64,000 nt of DNA from Neorhizobium alkalisoli (lineage in GTDB: Bacteria > Pseudomonadota > Alphaproteobacteria > Rhizobiales > Rhizobiaceae). The notes under the pieces were generated by a model, which saw nothing but the letters and a program-made list of their open reading frames with translations, was not told the DNA's origin and did not search any database. Both the position numbers and the translations under genes were made by a program. The DNA is taken from contig NZ_PVBN01000016.1 in the NCBI RefSeq assembly GCF_002968635.1, positions 1 to 64,000 of the forward strand, given 5' to 3'. Positions 44,728 through 52,970 of the stretch are shown one piece after another (positions within the stretch are counted from its first letter, which is position 1; each line of letters starts with the position of its first letter).

Positions 44728-45476
44728 ACGCGGCGATCCTCAAAGGCAGACTGACGGGCGTCGGCACCGGGCCGGGCGATCCTGAACTCCTGACGCTGAA
44801 AGCGGTCCGGGCCATCAACGAGGCTGATGTGATCGCCTTCTTCTGCAAGAAAGGCAGCACCGGCAACGGTCGCGCTATCGTGGAGGCCCATATTCGTTCC
44901 GGGACATTGGAGCTGCCGCTCGTTTACCCGGTCACAGTGGAAACGAACAAGGACGAGGCGGATTACCGTGGTCCGATCGCCGATTTCTTCGATCGCTCGG
45001 CCGAAGAGATCGCCGCACATCTCGATGCGGGCAAGAACGTTGCCGTGCTGAGCGAAGGGGATCCGCTATTTTATGGCTCCTACATGCATCTGCATGTGCG
45101 GCTCAGCGGTCGCTATCAGGCGGAGGTGATCGCCGGCGTCACGGCCATGTCCGGCTGCTGGTCGATGACCGGCCTGCCGCTTGTCCAGGGCGACGACATC
45201 CTCAGCGTGCTGCCCGGCACCCTCCCGGAAGACAAACTGGTCGAGCGACTGAAGGACACGGACGGCGCAGTGATCATGAAGGTCGGGCGCAATCTTCCGA
45301 AGATCCGTCGGGCGCTCACCTCGGTCGGCAAGCTGTCGAGCGCGCTCTACGTGGAACGCGGCACCATGGCGAATGGCGCGGCCCAGAAGCTTGAAGATCG
45401 CGACCAGAGCCCCGCACCTTACTTTTCCATTGTCCTCGTACCCGGCTGGAAGACGCGACCCGGAGTGGATCGATGA
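44724..45476 (+). CDS. cobI: Precorrin-2 C20-methyltransferase
   Basis: A SAM-dependent tetrapyrrole methylase acting at C-20 of precorrin-2. It has 250 residues from a TTG start at 44724, read from the TTGA overlap with the cobH stop and a GAGGGCAGG ribosome site; no nearer ATG keeps the N-terminal motif. SAM-site motifs are GVGTGPGDPELLTLKAVR near the start and VLSEGDPLFYGSYMHL, followed by VIAGVTAMSGCWS. It overlaps cobJ by 4 bases. Confidence 0.93.
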   Translation: MNAAILKGRLTGVGTGPGDPELLTLKAVRAINEADVIAFFCKKGSTGNGRAIVEAHIRSGTLELPLVYPVTVETNKDEADYRGPIADFFDRSAEEIAAHLDAGKNVAVLSEGDPLFYGSYMHLHVRLSGRYQAEVIAGVTAMSGCWSMTGLPLVQGDDILSVLPGTLPEDKLVERLKDTDGAVIMKVGRNLPKIRRALTSVGKLSSALYVERGTMANGAAQKLEDRDQSPAPYFSIVLVPGWKTRPGVDR

Positions 45477-46237
45477 GCGGAAAGCTGACCGTCGTTGGCC
45501 TTGGTCCGGGAAGTCCTGAACAGATGACAGCGGAGGCGCTTGCGGCCGTTGCGGACGCAGGCGATTTTTTCGGATATTTTCCCTATATCGACCGTCTCGA
45601 CCTCCGGCCGGACCAGCGGCGGCACGCTTCCGACAACCGGGAAGAACTTGCCCGTGCGCGCGCAGCCCTCGAAAGGGCGGCGAAGGGCGGCAGGGTCTGT
45701 GTCGTTTCCGGAGGCGATCCGGGAGTTTTCGCCATGGCGGCCGCGGTCTGCGAGGCGATCGACGAAGGGCCGGCCGAATGGCGGGACATCGACTTTTCCG
45801 TGGTGCCGGGGGTAACCGCCATGCTGGCGGTCGCCGCCAAGGCCGGAGCACCCCTCGGTCACGATTTCTGCGCCATCTCGCTTTCCAATAACCTGAAGCC
45901 CTGGGATGTCATCGAGAAGCGCCTGATCGCGGCAGCCGAGGCGGGTTTCGTCATGGCCTTCTACAATCCGGTCAGCAAGGCCCGCCCACACCAATTGGGA
46001 GATGCCTTCGCGCTTCTTCGCCGCCATCTCCCTGGCGAAGTACCTGTTATTTTTGGACGCGCCGCCGGTCGCCCGGATGAGGCAATCCGGATCGTGCCCC
46101 TGTCACAGGCCGAAAGCGGAATGGCCGACATGGCCACCTGTATTATCGTCGGGACCGCAGAAACGAAGTTGATTGAACGGGACGGGCAGCGCCCGCTCGT
46201 CTATTCGCCCCGTTACTTCAAGGGCGCCGGCGCATGA
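45473..46237 (+). CDS. cobJ: Precorrin-3B C17-methyltransferase
   Basis: Methylates C-17 and contracts the macrocycle to precorrin-4. It has 254 residues. Tetrapyrrole methylase motifs are VVGLGPGSPEQMTAEALAAV, CVVSGGDPGVFAMAAAV, VVPGVTAMLAVAAKAGAPLG and the C17-specific DFCAISLSNNLKPWDVIEKR. It is the last gene of the rightward run begun by the riboswitch and its 3' end overlaps the convergent cobK by 25 bases. Confidence 0.95.
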   Translation: MSGKLTVVGLGPGSPEQMTAEALAAVADAGDFFGYFPYIDRLDLRPDQRRHASDNREELARARAALERAAKGGRVCVVSGGDPGVFAMAAAVCEAIDEGPAEWRDIDFSVVPGVTAMLAVAAKAGAPLGHDFCAISLSNNLKPWDVIEKRLIAAAEAGFVMAFYNPVSKARPHQLGDAFALLRRHLPGEVPVIFGRAAGRPDEAIRIVPLSQAESGMADMATCIIVGTAETKLIERDGQRPLVYSPRYFKGAGA

Positions 46238-46968
46238 TCGAGCCACGCAAGCATATCCTCTATGGCCTCGACGGACGGCACGTCCGGCAGGACCGGGCGG
46301 CGGACCATGATCACCTCGACACCAAGTTGCCTGGCGGCTGCGATCTTGCCGTAGCTCGAGGGGCCACCGCTGTTCTTGGCAACGATCAATTCGATCCCGT
46401 GCTCCGCAAGCAGCTGCGCCTCGCTGGCCTTGGCAAAAGGACCGCGCGACGTCAGGTAGATCGCATGCGGTACATCGAGCGGCGGCTCCACGGGATCGAC
46501 GCTGCGAATCAGATACCGATGCTGCGGGGCCGCTTCGAATGGCAACAATTCCTGCCGTCCGAGAGTCAGGAAGACCTTGCGAGGCGTCTCGCCCAACGCT
46601 TTGACGGCGCCTGTGATACTGTCGACCTCGATCCAGCGGTTACCGGCCTCTCGCGTCCAGGCAGGCCGCCGCAACGCGATGAGCGGCACATTCGCAAGCC
46701 CGGCGGCCTCAGCAGCGTTTCGCGAAATTTGCGCGGCGTAAGGATGCGTCGCGTCGATCAGAATGGTAACGCCTTTTTCTCTGATATAGGCGGCCAGGCC
46801 CGCGGCCCCGCCGAAACCGCCCACCCGCACGGGAACGGGCTGCTCGGCCGGTGCGCGCGTGCGGCCGGCAAGCGACAGCGTCGTGATGAAGCGCGGATCG
46901 CCGGCAAGTCTCTCGGCCAGTTTTCTGGCCTCCGCCGTGCCGCCGAGAATGAGGATGGAGTGTAACAA
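46213..46968 (-). CDS. cobK: Precorrin-6A reductase
   Basis: NADPH-dependent reduction of precorrin-6A to precorrin-6B. About 251 residues from TTG 46968 (LLHSILILGGTAEARKLAER), preceded on the minus strand by AGGAGG at slightly short spacing. A longer in-frame start exists but would enter cobL. Later motifs are TILIDATHPYAAQISRNA, KVFLTLGRQELLPF and VAKNSGGPSSYGKIAAARQL. It is a single minus-strand gene inside a plus-strand series: its start is one base from the cobL start, and its end lies within cobJ. Confidence 0.92.
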   Translation of the reverse strand: MLHSILILGGTAEARKLAERLAGDPRFITTLSLAGRTRAPAEQPVPVRVGGFGGAAGLAAYIREKGVTILIDATHPYAAQISRNAAEAAGLANVPLIALRRPAWTREAGNRWIEVDSITGAVKALGETPRKVFLTLGRQELLPFEAAPQHRYLIRSVDPVEPPLDVPHAIYLTSRGPFAKASEAQLLAEHGIELIVAKNSGGPSSYGKIAAARQLGVEVIMVRRPVLPDVPSVEAIEDMLAWLDHAPAPLK

Positions 46969-46969
46969 G

Positions 46970-48214
46970 ATGCCTCCTGAATCAGCAGAAAGAGCTTTAA
47001 ACCAAAGCCGCTGGCTGTCCATCGTCGGCATCGGCGAGGACGGTTTAAACGGCCTCGGCGAGAACGCCCGCGCTGCGATTTCCTCCGCTTCCGTCGTCTT
47101 CGGCGGAAGGCGGCATCTGGAACTGGCGGCCCCCGCGATAACCGGCGAGGCACGCCCATGGCCCACTCCTTTCGATGCCGCCATGCGCGACGTCGTGGCG
47201 CTGCGGGGCCGAAAAGTCTGCGTGCTTGCCTCAGGCGATCCCTTCTTCTTCGGCGTCGGCGCCACACTGTCGCATCATGTCCCGGCGGAAGAGTTTACCG
47301 CTTACCCTGCTCCTTCGGCATTTTCCCTTGCGGCCTCCAAACTTGGCTGGCCGCTGCAGGAGATCGAGACCGTATCCCTGCACGGGCGTCCGCTCGATCT
47401 CATCCGGCCGCTTCTGCATCCAGGCCGGCGAATAATCGCACTGACCTCCGACGAGAAAGGGCCGGCAGAGCTGGCGGCGCTGCTGACGAAGACCGGTTTC
47501 GGTCGCTCGCAGATGGCGGTTCTGGAGGCGCTCGGCGGCGCGGCGGAACGTGTTCGATGGAGCCAGGCAAATGAATTTGCATTGGGGGATATCAACGTCC
47601 TCAATGTCGTAGCAGTGGACGTAGCGGCGGAGGCCGGCGCCCGCATCCTGCCGCGCGCCTTCGGACTGGACGACGGACTGTTTGAGCATGACGGGCAGAT
47701 CACCAAGCGCGAGATCAGGGCCCTCACGCTTTCGGCACTGGGGCCGCGACGGGGCGAAGTTCTCTGGGATATCGGCGCCGGCTCCGGCTCGATCGGCATT
47801 GAATGGATGCTGGCCGATCCTTCGATGAAGGCGATCGCGATCGAGGCGAATGGAGAACGAGCGGCGCGGATCGGAAGAAACGCATCCACGTTCGGGGTAC
47901 CCGGACTGCGCGTCGTCGAGGGAGAAGCGCCTATCGTCTTGATCGGTCTGCCGACGCCTGATGCGATCTTCATCGGCGGCGGTGGGAGCGAGCCCGGCGT
48001 GCTCGACGCGGCTATTGCGTCCCTGACGCCGGGCGGACGGCTCGTCGCCAATGCCGTGACCCTTGAAATGGAGGCCGTACTTCTCGGCGTTCATAGGCGC
48101 CTTGGTGGCAATCTTATCCGGATTGACGTTTCACGAGTGGCTCCGATCGGGGCAATGCACGGTTGGAAACCGGCAATGCCGGTGATGCAATGGACATGGG
48201 TAAAACAGGGATAA
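46970..48214 (+). CDS. cobL: Precorrin-6Y C5,15-methyltransferase (decarboxylating)
   Basis: A bifunctional enzyme of 414 residues that methylates C-5 and C-15 and decarboxylates the C-12 acetate. The N-terminal CbiE-like tetrapyrrole methylase domain (about 10-210) has LSIVGIGEDGLNGLGENAR and VLASGDPFFFGVGATL. The C-terminal CbiT-like domain (about 240-410) has the SAM motif LWDIGAGSGSIGIEWMLADP. ATG 46970 has GGAG at 9-base spacing. Its promoter must lie within cobK, because the divergent starts are adjacent. Confidence 0.95.
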   Translation: MPPESAERALNQSRWLSIVGIGEDGLNGLGENARAAISSASVVFGGRRHLELAAPAITGEARPWPTPFDAAMRDVVALRGRKVCVLASGDPFFFGVGATLSHHVPAEEFTAYPAPSAFSLAASKLGWPLQEIETVSLHGRPLDLIRPLLHPGRRIIALTSDEKGPAELAALLTKTGFGRSQMAVLEALGGAAERVRWSQANEFALGDINVLNVVAVDVAAEAGARILPRAFGLDDGLFEHDGQITKREIRALTLSALGPRRGEVLWDIGAGSGSIGIEWMLADPSMKAIAIEANGERAARIGRNASTFGVPGLRVVEGEAPIVLIGLPTPDAIFIGGGGSEPGVLDAAIASLTPGGRLVANAVTLEMEAVLLGVHRRLGGNLIRIDVSRVAPIGAMHGWKPAMPVMQWTWVKQG

Positions 48215-48218
48215 GAGA

Positions 48219-48605
48219 ATGATCGTGGCGGGATTGGGTTGCCGTAAAGGCAGCACTTCGGATGAAGTCTTGTCGGCACTGGATGCGGCGTGCGCAGCAG
48301 CACAAATTTCACGTGAATCCATCGCCGCATTGGCGACCGGCGAAATCAAGCGCGACGAAGCCGGCATCCTCGAGCTTGCGCAAAAGCTGGGCTTGCCGCT
48401 GCATATCGTGGAGGACGAGGCGCTGCTGCAGGCAGAACCCCGCACCAAAACGGTATCCCGTCATAGCCTGGCAAAGACGCCTTCCTCCAGCCTCTCCGAA
48501 GCAGCCGCCCTGGCCGTCGCCGGCGATCGATCGGAGATCCTTGTTCCGCGGTTGATAGCCAACGGCGCTACCTGTGCCCTGGCGGCAACGAAGGAAGAGG
48601 TATGA
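48219..48605 (+). CDS. cobE: Cobalamin biosynthesis protein CobE (CbiG C-terminal-like)
   Basis: A 128-residue protein equivalent to the C-terminal domain of CbiG. Recognisable parts are VAGLGCRKGSTSDEVLSALD at the start, ALATGEIKRDEAGILELAQK, then SEAAALAVAG, LVPRLIANGATCALA. CobE is needed for aerobic B12 synthesis though its chemistry is unsettled; a corrin-carrier role has been suggested. It lies between cobL (4 bases upstream) and cobM (4-base overlap), so all three are co-expressed. Confidence 0.92.
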   Translation: MIVAGLGCRKGSTSDEVLSALDAACAAAQISRESIAALATGEIKRDEAGILELAQKLGLPLHIVEDEALLQAEPRTKTVSRHSLAKTPSSSLSEAAALAVAGDRSEILVPRLIANGATCALAATKEEV

Positions 48606-49399
48606 CGGTACATTTTATCGGCGCCGGACCGGGTGCCGCGGACCTCATCACCGTACGCGGCCGCGATATCCTCGCGCGATCGCCGGTGTGCCTGTATGCC
48701 GGCTCCATCATGCCGAAGGAACTGCTGGACTACTGCCCGAAAGACGCACGGATCGTCGATACCGGCTCGCTCTCGCTCGATGACATCGAAGCGGAATATG
48801 TCGCGGCCCACAAGGCGGGCAAGGATGTGGCCCGACTGCATTCCGGCGATCTTTCGGTCTGGAGCGCAGTCGCCGAACAGATCCGCCGTCTGGAAAAACA
48901 CGGCATAGACTACACGCTGACACCAGGTGTGCCATCCTTCGCGGCAGCGGCAGCGGCGCTCAAGCGTGAGCTGACGATCCCGGAGGTCGCGCAGAGCTTG
49001 GTACTGACCCGGGTGTCAGGCCGTGCGTCGAAAATGCCCGCAGGCGAGACATTGGCCGCGTTCGGCGCTACAGGTGCAACGCTGGCTATCCATCTCGCCG
49101 TCCACGCCCTCGACAAGGTCGTGGCGGAACTGACGCCTCTCTATGGGCCTGACTGCCCAGTGGCGATCGTTGTGCGCGCCTCCTGGCCAGAAGAGCGGAT
49201 CATCCGCGGGACGCTCGCCGATATCGAAGCCAGGCTTGCTGCAGAACCGGCAGAACGCACGGCCTTGATCTTTATCGGCAAGGCATTGGGAGCGACCGAT
49301 TTCGCCGAAAGCCAGCTTTACAATGCGGACTATGTACGCCGCTTCCGGCCCGGCTGGCCCGAGGCCGGCAAAGATCAGACGGACAAGGATTCCGAATGA
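48602..49399 (+). CDS. cobM: Precorrin-4 C11-methyltransferase
   Basis: A SAM-dependent methylase of 265 residues acting at C-11. Motifs are VHFIGAGPGAADLITVRGRD, YAGSIMPKELLDYCP, VARLHSGDLSVWSAVAEQI (C11-specific) and TPGVPSFAAAAAALKRELTI. The start overlaps cobE. The 3' end overlaps the convergent cbiD gene by 25 bases, the same length as the cobJ/cobK overlap. Confidence 0.95.
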   Translation: MTVHFIGAGPGAADLITVRGRDILARSPVCLYAGSIMPKELLDYCPKDARIVDTGSLSLDDIEAEYVAAHKAGKDVARLHSGDLSVWSAVAEQIRRLEKHGIDYTLTPGVPSFAAAAAALKRELTIPEVAQSLVLTRVSGRASKMPAGETLAAFGATGATLAIHLAVHALDKVVAELTPLYGPDCPVAIVVRASWPEERIIRGTLADIEARLAAEPAERTALIFIGKALGATDFAESQLYNADYVRRFRPGWPEAGKDQTDKDSE

Positions 49400-50484
49400 T
49401 CGGACGGCGTAAACGGGGTTTGGCCGACCAACCGACCCTCGCGGTCGAAGACCAGGATTTCCAGCGCGATTTCGCGACTGTGAAGGACTTTGGCCGCGGT
49501 ATTCCAGGCAAGCCCGGCGATGTGGTCCCCCAGAGGAAGACCGCTTTCGGTGGCAAGCGAAAAAGCATGTGCCACGGTATTGGCCGAAGCAAGGCGAGCG
49601 ACGATCTCGGCATCCGCTCCGGCATCGGCCGCGACTTTCGCCAAGGCTTCGAGATCGGCGAGGCCGCGTTTGGAATGCACGTCGAGCATGCCCTGGGCGA
49701 GCTTGGTCATCTTGGCGACGCCGCCCGCAATGGTGACCTTCGGCACCGGGTGATCACGCAGATATTTGAGCATGCCGCCAACGAAATCGCCCATGTCGAT
49801 CAGAGCGATCTCCGGCAGGCCGTGATGGGCCTGAGCGGCCCTTTCGGACGTATTGCCGGTCGCGCCAGCCACATGATCGAGACCGGCGGCTCGCGCCACA
49901 TCGATGCCGCGCCAGATGGAGTGGATCCAGGACGAACAGGAAAAGGGAATGACGATCCCGGTCGTGCCGAGGATCGAGATGCCACCCATGATGCCGAGCC
50001 GGCCGTTCAGCGTCTTTTCGGCAATCTTCTCGCCATCGGCGACGGAAATCTCCACCTCGAAATCGATCTCACCACTCGCCACCTCGCAGATTGCCTGCGC
50101 GATCATCCTGCGCGGCACGGGGTTGATGGACGGCTCGCCTGGTGGCAACGGCAGGCCTGGTCGCGTCACGGTCCCAACGCCGGGGCCGGCCTTGAAGGTG
50201 ATGCCGCTGCCGGGAACGCCGCGTCGAACGGTGCTCATGATCAGGGCCCCGTGGGTGACGTCCGGATCGTCGCCCGCATCTTTGATGATGCCGGCTCTGG
50301 CAAACCCCTCTCCCTGCTCTTCCATGGCCAGGGCAAAGCTCGGCCGCTGACCTCCGGGCAGCGTCACCTCCACCATGTCAGGAAATCTGCCGGAAAGAAG
50401 CGCAAGACATGCAGCCTTGCTGGCCGCCGCCGCACAGGTTCCCGTGGTCCAGCCACGGCGCAGGTTCTTGCCATCCTCTTCCAT
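49375..50484 (-). CDS. cbiD: CbiD-type precorrin-5B C1-methyltransferase
   Basis: A 369-residue enzyme of the CbiD family, which methylates C-1 and is best known from the anaerobic pathway. Seen here: LRRGWTTGTCAAAASKAACL at the N-terminus, GPGVGTVTRPGLPLPPGEPS, GRLGIMGGISILGTTGIV, ALIDMGDFVGGMLKYL and VTIAGGVAKMTKLAQGMLDV. The surrounding genes are aerobic (cobG, cobN, cobK, cobL), and no cobF, the usual aerobic C-1 methylase, is present. CbiD most likely fills that step. It is alone on the minus strand, diverging from cobA across 52 bases. Confidence 0.95.
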   Translation of the reverse strand: MEEDGKNLRRGWTTGTCAAAASKAACLALLSGRFPDMVEVTLPGGQRPSFALAMEEQGEGFARAGIIKDAGDDPDVTHGALIMSTVRRGVPGSGITFKAGPGVGTVTRPGLPLPPGEPSINPVPRRMIAQAICEVASGEIDFEVEISVADGEKIAEKTLNGRLGIMGGISILGTTGIVIPFSCSSWIHSIWRGIDVARAAGLDHVAGATGNTSERAAQAHHGLPEIALIDMGDFVGGMLKYLRDHPVPKVTIAGGVAKMTKLAQGMLDVHSKRGLADLEALAKVAADAGADAEIVARLASANTVAHAFSLATESGLPLGDHIAGLAWNTAAKVLHSREIALEILVFDREGRLVGQTPFTPSDHSESLSV

Positions 50485-50536
50485 GCCGTTTCTATATATC
50501 GACCGGTGTCATGCGTCACCGGCCAAAGGTTCGCCT

Positions 50537-51319
50537 ATGAATGAAAGTATCGAGAAGATTGTCGCAGCTCCGGCCTTCGAGCCCGGGCATGTCTGGCTGG
50601 CTGGCGCAGGTCCGGGCCACCCCCGCTATCTGACGCTGGAAGTGGCCGATGCGCTCTCCAAGGCGGATTGCATCGTCTACGATGCACTCGTGTCGCAAGA
50701 TGTGCTATCGCTCGGCAAGCAGGCAGAACTGCTGTTCGCCGGCAAACGCGGCGGCAAACCTTCCGCAACCCAGGAAAATATCACCTCCTCGCTGATCGAA
50801 CTGGCGCAGGCAGGCAAGCGCGTTCTGAGGTTGAAGGGCGGGGATCCGTTCATTTTCGGCCGCGGCGGTGAAGAAGCCGAAGCGCTCGTCAAGGCAGGCA
50901 TTCCGTTCCGCGTGCTTCCCGGCATGACATCCGCTCTGGCGGCGCTCGCATCGGCGCGGATTCCGGCGACCATGCGGGGGATCAGCCGCTCCATAACTCT
51001 TGCGACCGGCCACGCGGCGGGCACGGAGGACGATCTGGATTGGGTGGCGCTCGCCCGACTGGGCGAACCGATTGTCATCTATATGGGACTGAAGATGATC
51101 GGCGATATTACGCGTCTGCTGATGGAGGGTGGTCTTCCGTCCGATACACCTGCGGCGGTGGTGATGTCGGCCACCACTGCCGAAGAGAAAACGCTGGTCG
51201 CGACGCTCGGCACCGTGGAAGAGGAGGTCCGGCGGCAGAATTTTTCAGCCCCCGCGCTGATTGTCATCGGTGGCATCGTGTCCATGCGGGAAATCCTGAC
51301 GCCAGGGAGCACACCATGA
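50537..51319 (+). CDS. cobA: Uroporphyrinogen-III C-methyltransferase
   Basis: Makes precorrin-2 by two SAM-dependent methylations and commits uroporphyrinogen III to B12 or siroheme. It has 260 residues from ATG 50537. Motifs are VWLAGAGPGHPRYLTLEVAD, CIVYDALVSQDVL, VLRLKGGDPFIFGRGGEEAE and VLPGMTSALAALASARIP. It lacks the CysG N-terminal dehydrogenase/chelatase domain. A small hairpin CCGGTG/CACCGG sits just upstream near 50503-50522. The stop overlaps cobB by 4 bases. Confidence 0.95.
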   Translation: MNESIEKIVAAPAFEPGHVWLAGAGPGHPRYLTLEVADALSKADCIVYDALVSQDVLSLGKQAELLFAGKRGGKPSATQENITSSLIELAQAGKRVLRLKGGDPFIFGRGGEEAEALVKAGIPFRVLPGMTSALAALASARIPATMRGISRSITLATGHAAGTEDDLDWVALARLGEPIVIYMGLKMIGDITRLLMEGGLPSDTPAAVVMSATTAEEKTLVATLGTVEEEVRRQNFSAPALIVIGGIVSMREILTPGSTP

Positions 51320-52629
51320 CGGCCCGCGCACTTATCATCGGTGCGCCGCGTTCCGGTTCCGGCAAGACAAGCGTCACGATCGGTCTGTTGCGGGCTTTTG
51401 CGCGGCGTGGCGTGAGGGTGCGCGGCATCAAGACCGGACCTGACTATATTGATCCGGGTTTTCATGAGGCTGCGACCCATCTGCCGGGCCTCAACCTCGA
51501 CAGTTGGGCCATGGCGCCGGATCTCCTGCGGCATCTGGCGCGGCAACAGGCCGAGGACGCAGACCTTATCCTGATCGAAAGCGCGATGGGCCTGTTCGAC
51601 GGCATCGTCGGCGAGCCGAACCGCTCCGGTGCGGCTTCCGATCTGGCCCGACTCTTCGGACTGCCGATCCTGCTGGTCCTTGATGTGTCGGGTCAATCGC
51701 AGACCGCCGCCGTGATCGCCTATGGCTTCGCCCACTACGATCCCGCAGTTCGGATCGCGGGCTGCATCCTGAACCGCGCCGGCAGCGAGCGGCACAAAAA
51801 ACTCAGTGGCGAAGCGATCGAGGCGATCGGACTGCCGGTCGTCGGGACGATCCTGCGGGACCCGACGCTGATCCTGCCCGAGCGACATCTCGGGCTGGTG
51901 CAGGCGAACGAACATCCGGAAATGGATGCGCATATCGAAAGGCTGGCCGATGCCATGGAAGCCTCGCTCGATCTCGATGCCATCTTCGCTGCAGCCACGC
52001 CTTTTGACATACCGGCCGGACTGCCGGAAAAGGCTCTGCCTCCTCCCGGACAGCGGATCGCACTGGCGCAGGATGCGGCTTTCACCTTCCTCTACCCGCA
52101 TCTCCTCCGCGGCTGGCGCGAGGCCGGCGCGGAACTCGTTCCCTTCTCCCCGCTAGCCGACGAGGCGCCTTCCCTCGATTGCGATCTATGCTGGCTACCG
52201 GGAGGTTATCCGGAACTGCATGCCGGAAAGCTGGCCGCCGCGGACAATTTCAGAACGGGAATCACACGGTTTGCCGAGACGAAACCCGTTCACGGCGAAT
52301 GCGGTGGCTATATGGTGCTCGGCGAAACGCTGGAGGATGCCGAAGGCGTGACGCATGCCATGACCGGGCTTTTGTCCCATCGCACCAGTTTCGCCCGGCG
52401 CAAGATGAATCTCGGCTACCGGCAGGCAAAGCTTTATGCCGACAGTCCTATCGGAACAGCCGGAGAAACCGCCCGCGGCCATGAATTCCACTATGCGAGC
52501 GTGGTTTCGCCGGGAACCGACGAGCCGCTTGCCGCCATCGCCGATGGGACCGGCAAGGAAATCGGACCATCGGGCGGTCGCCGCGGCCTTGTCAGCGGCA
52601 CGTTCTTTCACGCCATCGCACGGGGCTGA
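51316..52629 (+). CDS. cobB: Hydrogenobyrinic/cobyrinic acid a,c-diamide synthase
   Basis: A glutamine- and ATP-dependent amidation of carboxylates a and c, the step before cobalt insertion in the aerobic route. It has 437 residues from ATG 51316. The N-terminal P-loop domain has IIGAPRSGSGKTSVTIGLLR, VRGIKTGPDYIDPGFHEAAT and ESAMGLFDGIVGEP. The C-terminal amidotransferase-like domain has LPGGYPELHAGKLAA and HGECGGYMVLGETLED with the nucleophile Cys, then GHEFHYASVV. It ends the cobalamin island. Confidence 0.96.
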   Translation: MTARALIIGAPRSGSGKTSVTIGLLRAFARRGVRVRGIKTGPDYIDPGFHEAATHLPGLNLDSWAMAPDLLRHLARQQAEDADLILIESAMGLFDGIVGEPNRSGAASDLARLFGLPILLVLDVSGQSQTAAVIAYGFAHYDPAVRIAGCILNRAGSERHKKLSGEAIEAIGLPVVGTILRDPTLILPERHLGLVQANEHPEMDAHIERLADAMEASLDLDAIFAAATPFDIPAGLPEKALPPPGQRIALAQDAAFTFLYPHLLRGWREAGAELVPFSPLADEAPSLDCDLCWLPGGYPELHAGKLAAADNFRTGITRFAETKPVHGECGGYMVLGETLEDAEGVTHAMTGLLSHRTSFARRKMNLGYRQAKLYADSPIGTAGETARGHEFHYASVVSPGTDEPLAAIADGTGKEIGPSGGRRGLVSGTFFHAIARG

Positions 52630-52970
52630 GCGTTCCGCGCGGGTTGCGGACAAGCGAAGATTGCGGCATTTCTGGACCCGCAGCGCAAACCGTCGCATCG
52701 GTGGCACTTTATGTCGCATCGAATGCAGCGCATCATAGCGATCCGAACCTTAATCCTTGAAAAGACTTCGCCAGCGGCACCAGACGGAATCCGACGCGAT
52801 TGAAACGGCAGACACTGCCCGACATTGCGCTTTATCATTAGGATGGAAAGACCGGCGGCAACCGGAGCATTTCCCAGCATCGATGACGGGCAGATCCGAA
52901 AAGCGGAAGAGGAACCGCCGGATAGGCCCGAAGAATGTATTTTCAACACTCAACGATAAGGAACAGGGGA
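52630..52970. other. 341-base intergenic region before the ABC importer operon
   Basis: I see no gene or strong hairpin. Short frames here have no ribosome site and no recognisable product. The promoter of the following operon is presumably in the AT-richer part around 52725-52850, but I cannot point to convincing boxes. AAGGAACAGGGG just before 52971 is the ribosome site of the binding-protein gene. Confidence 0.5.
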
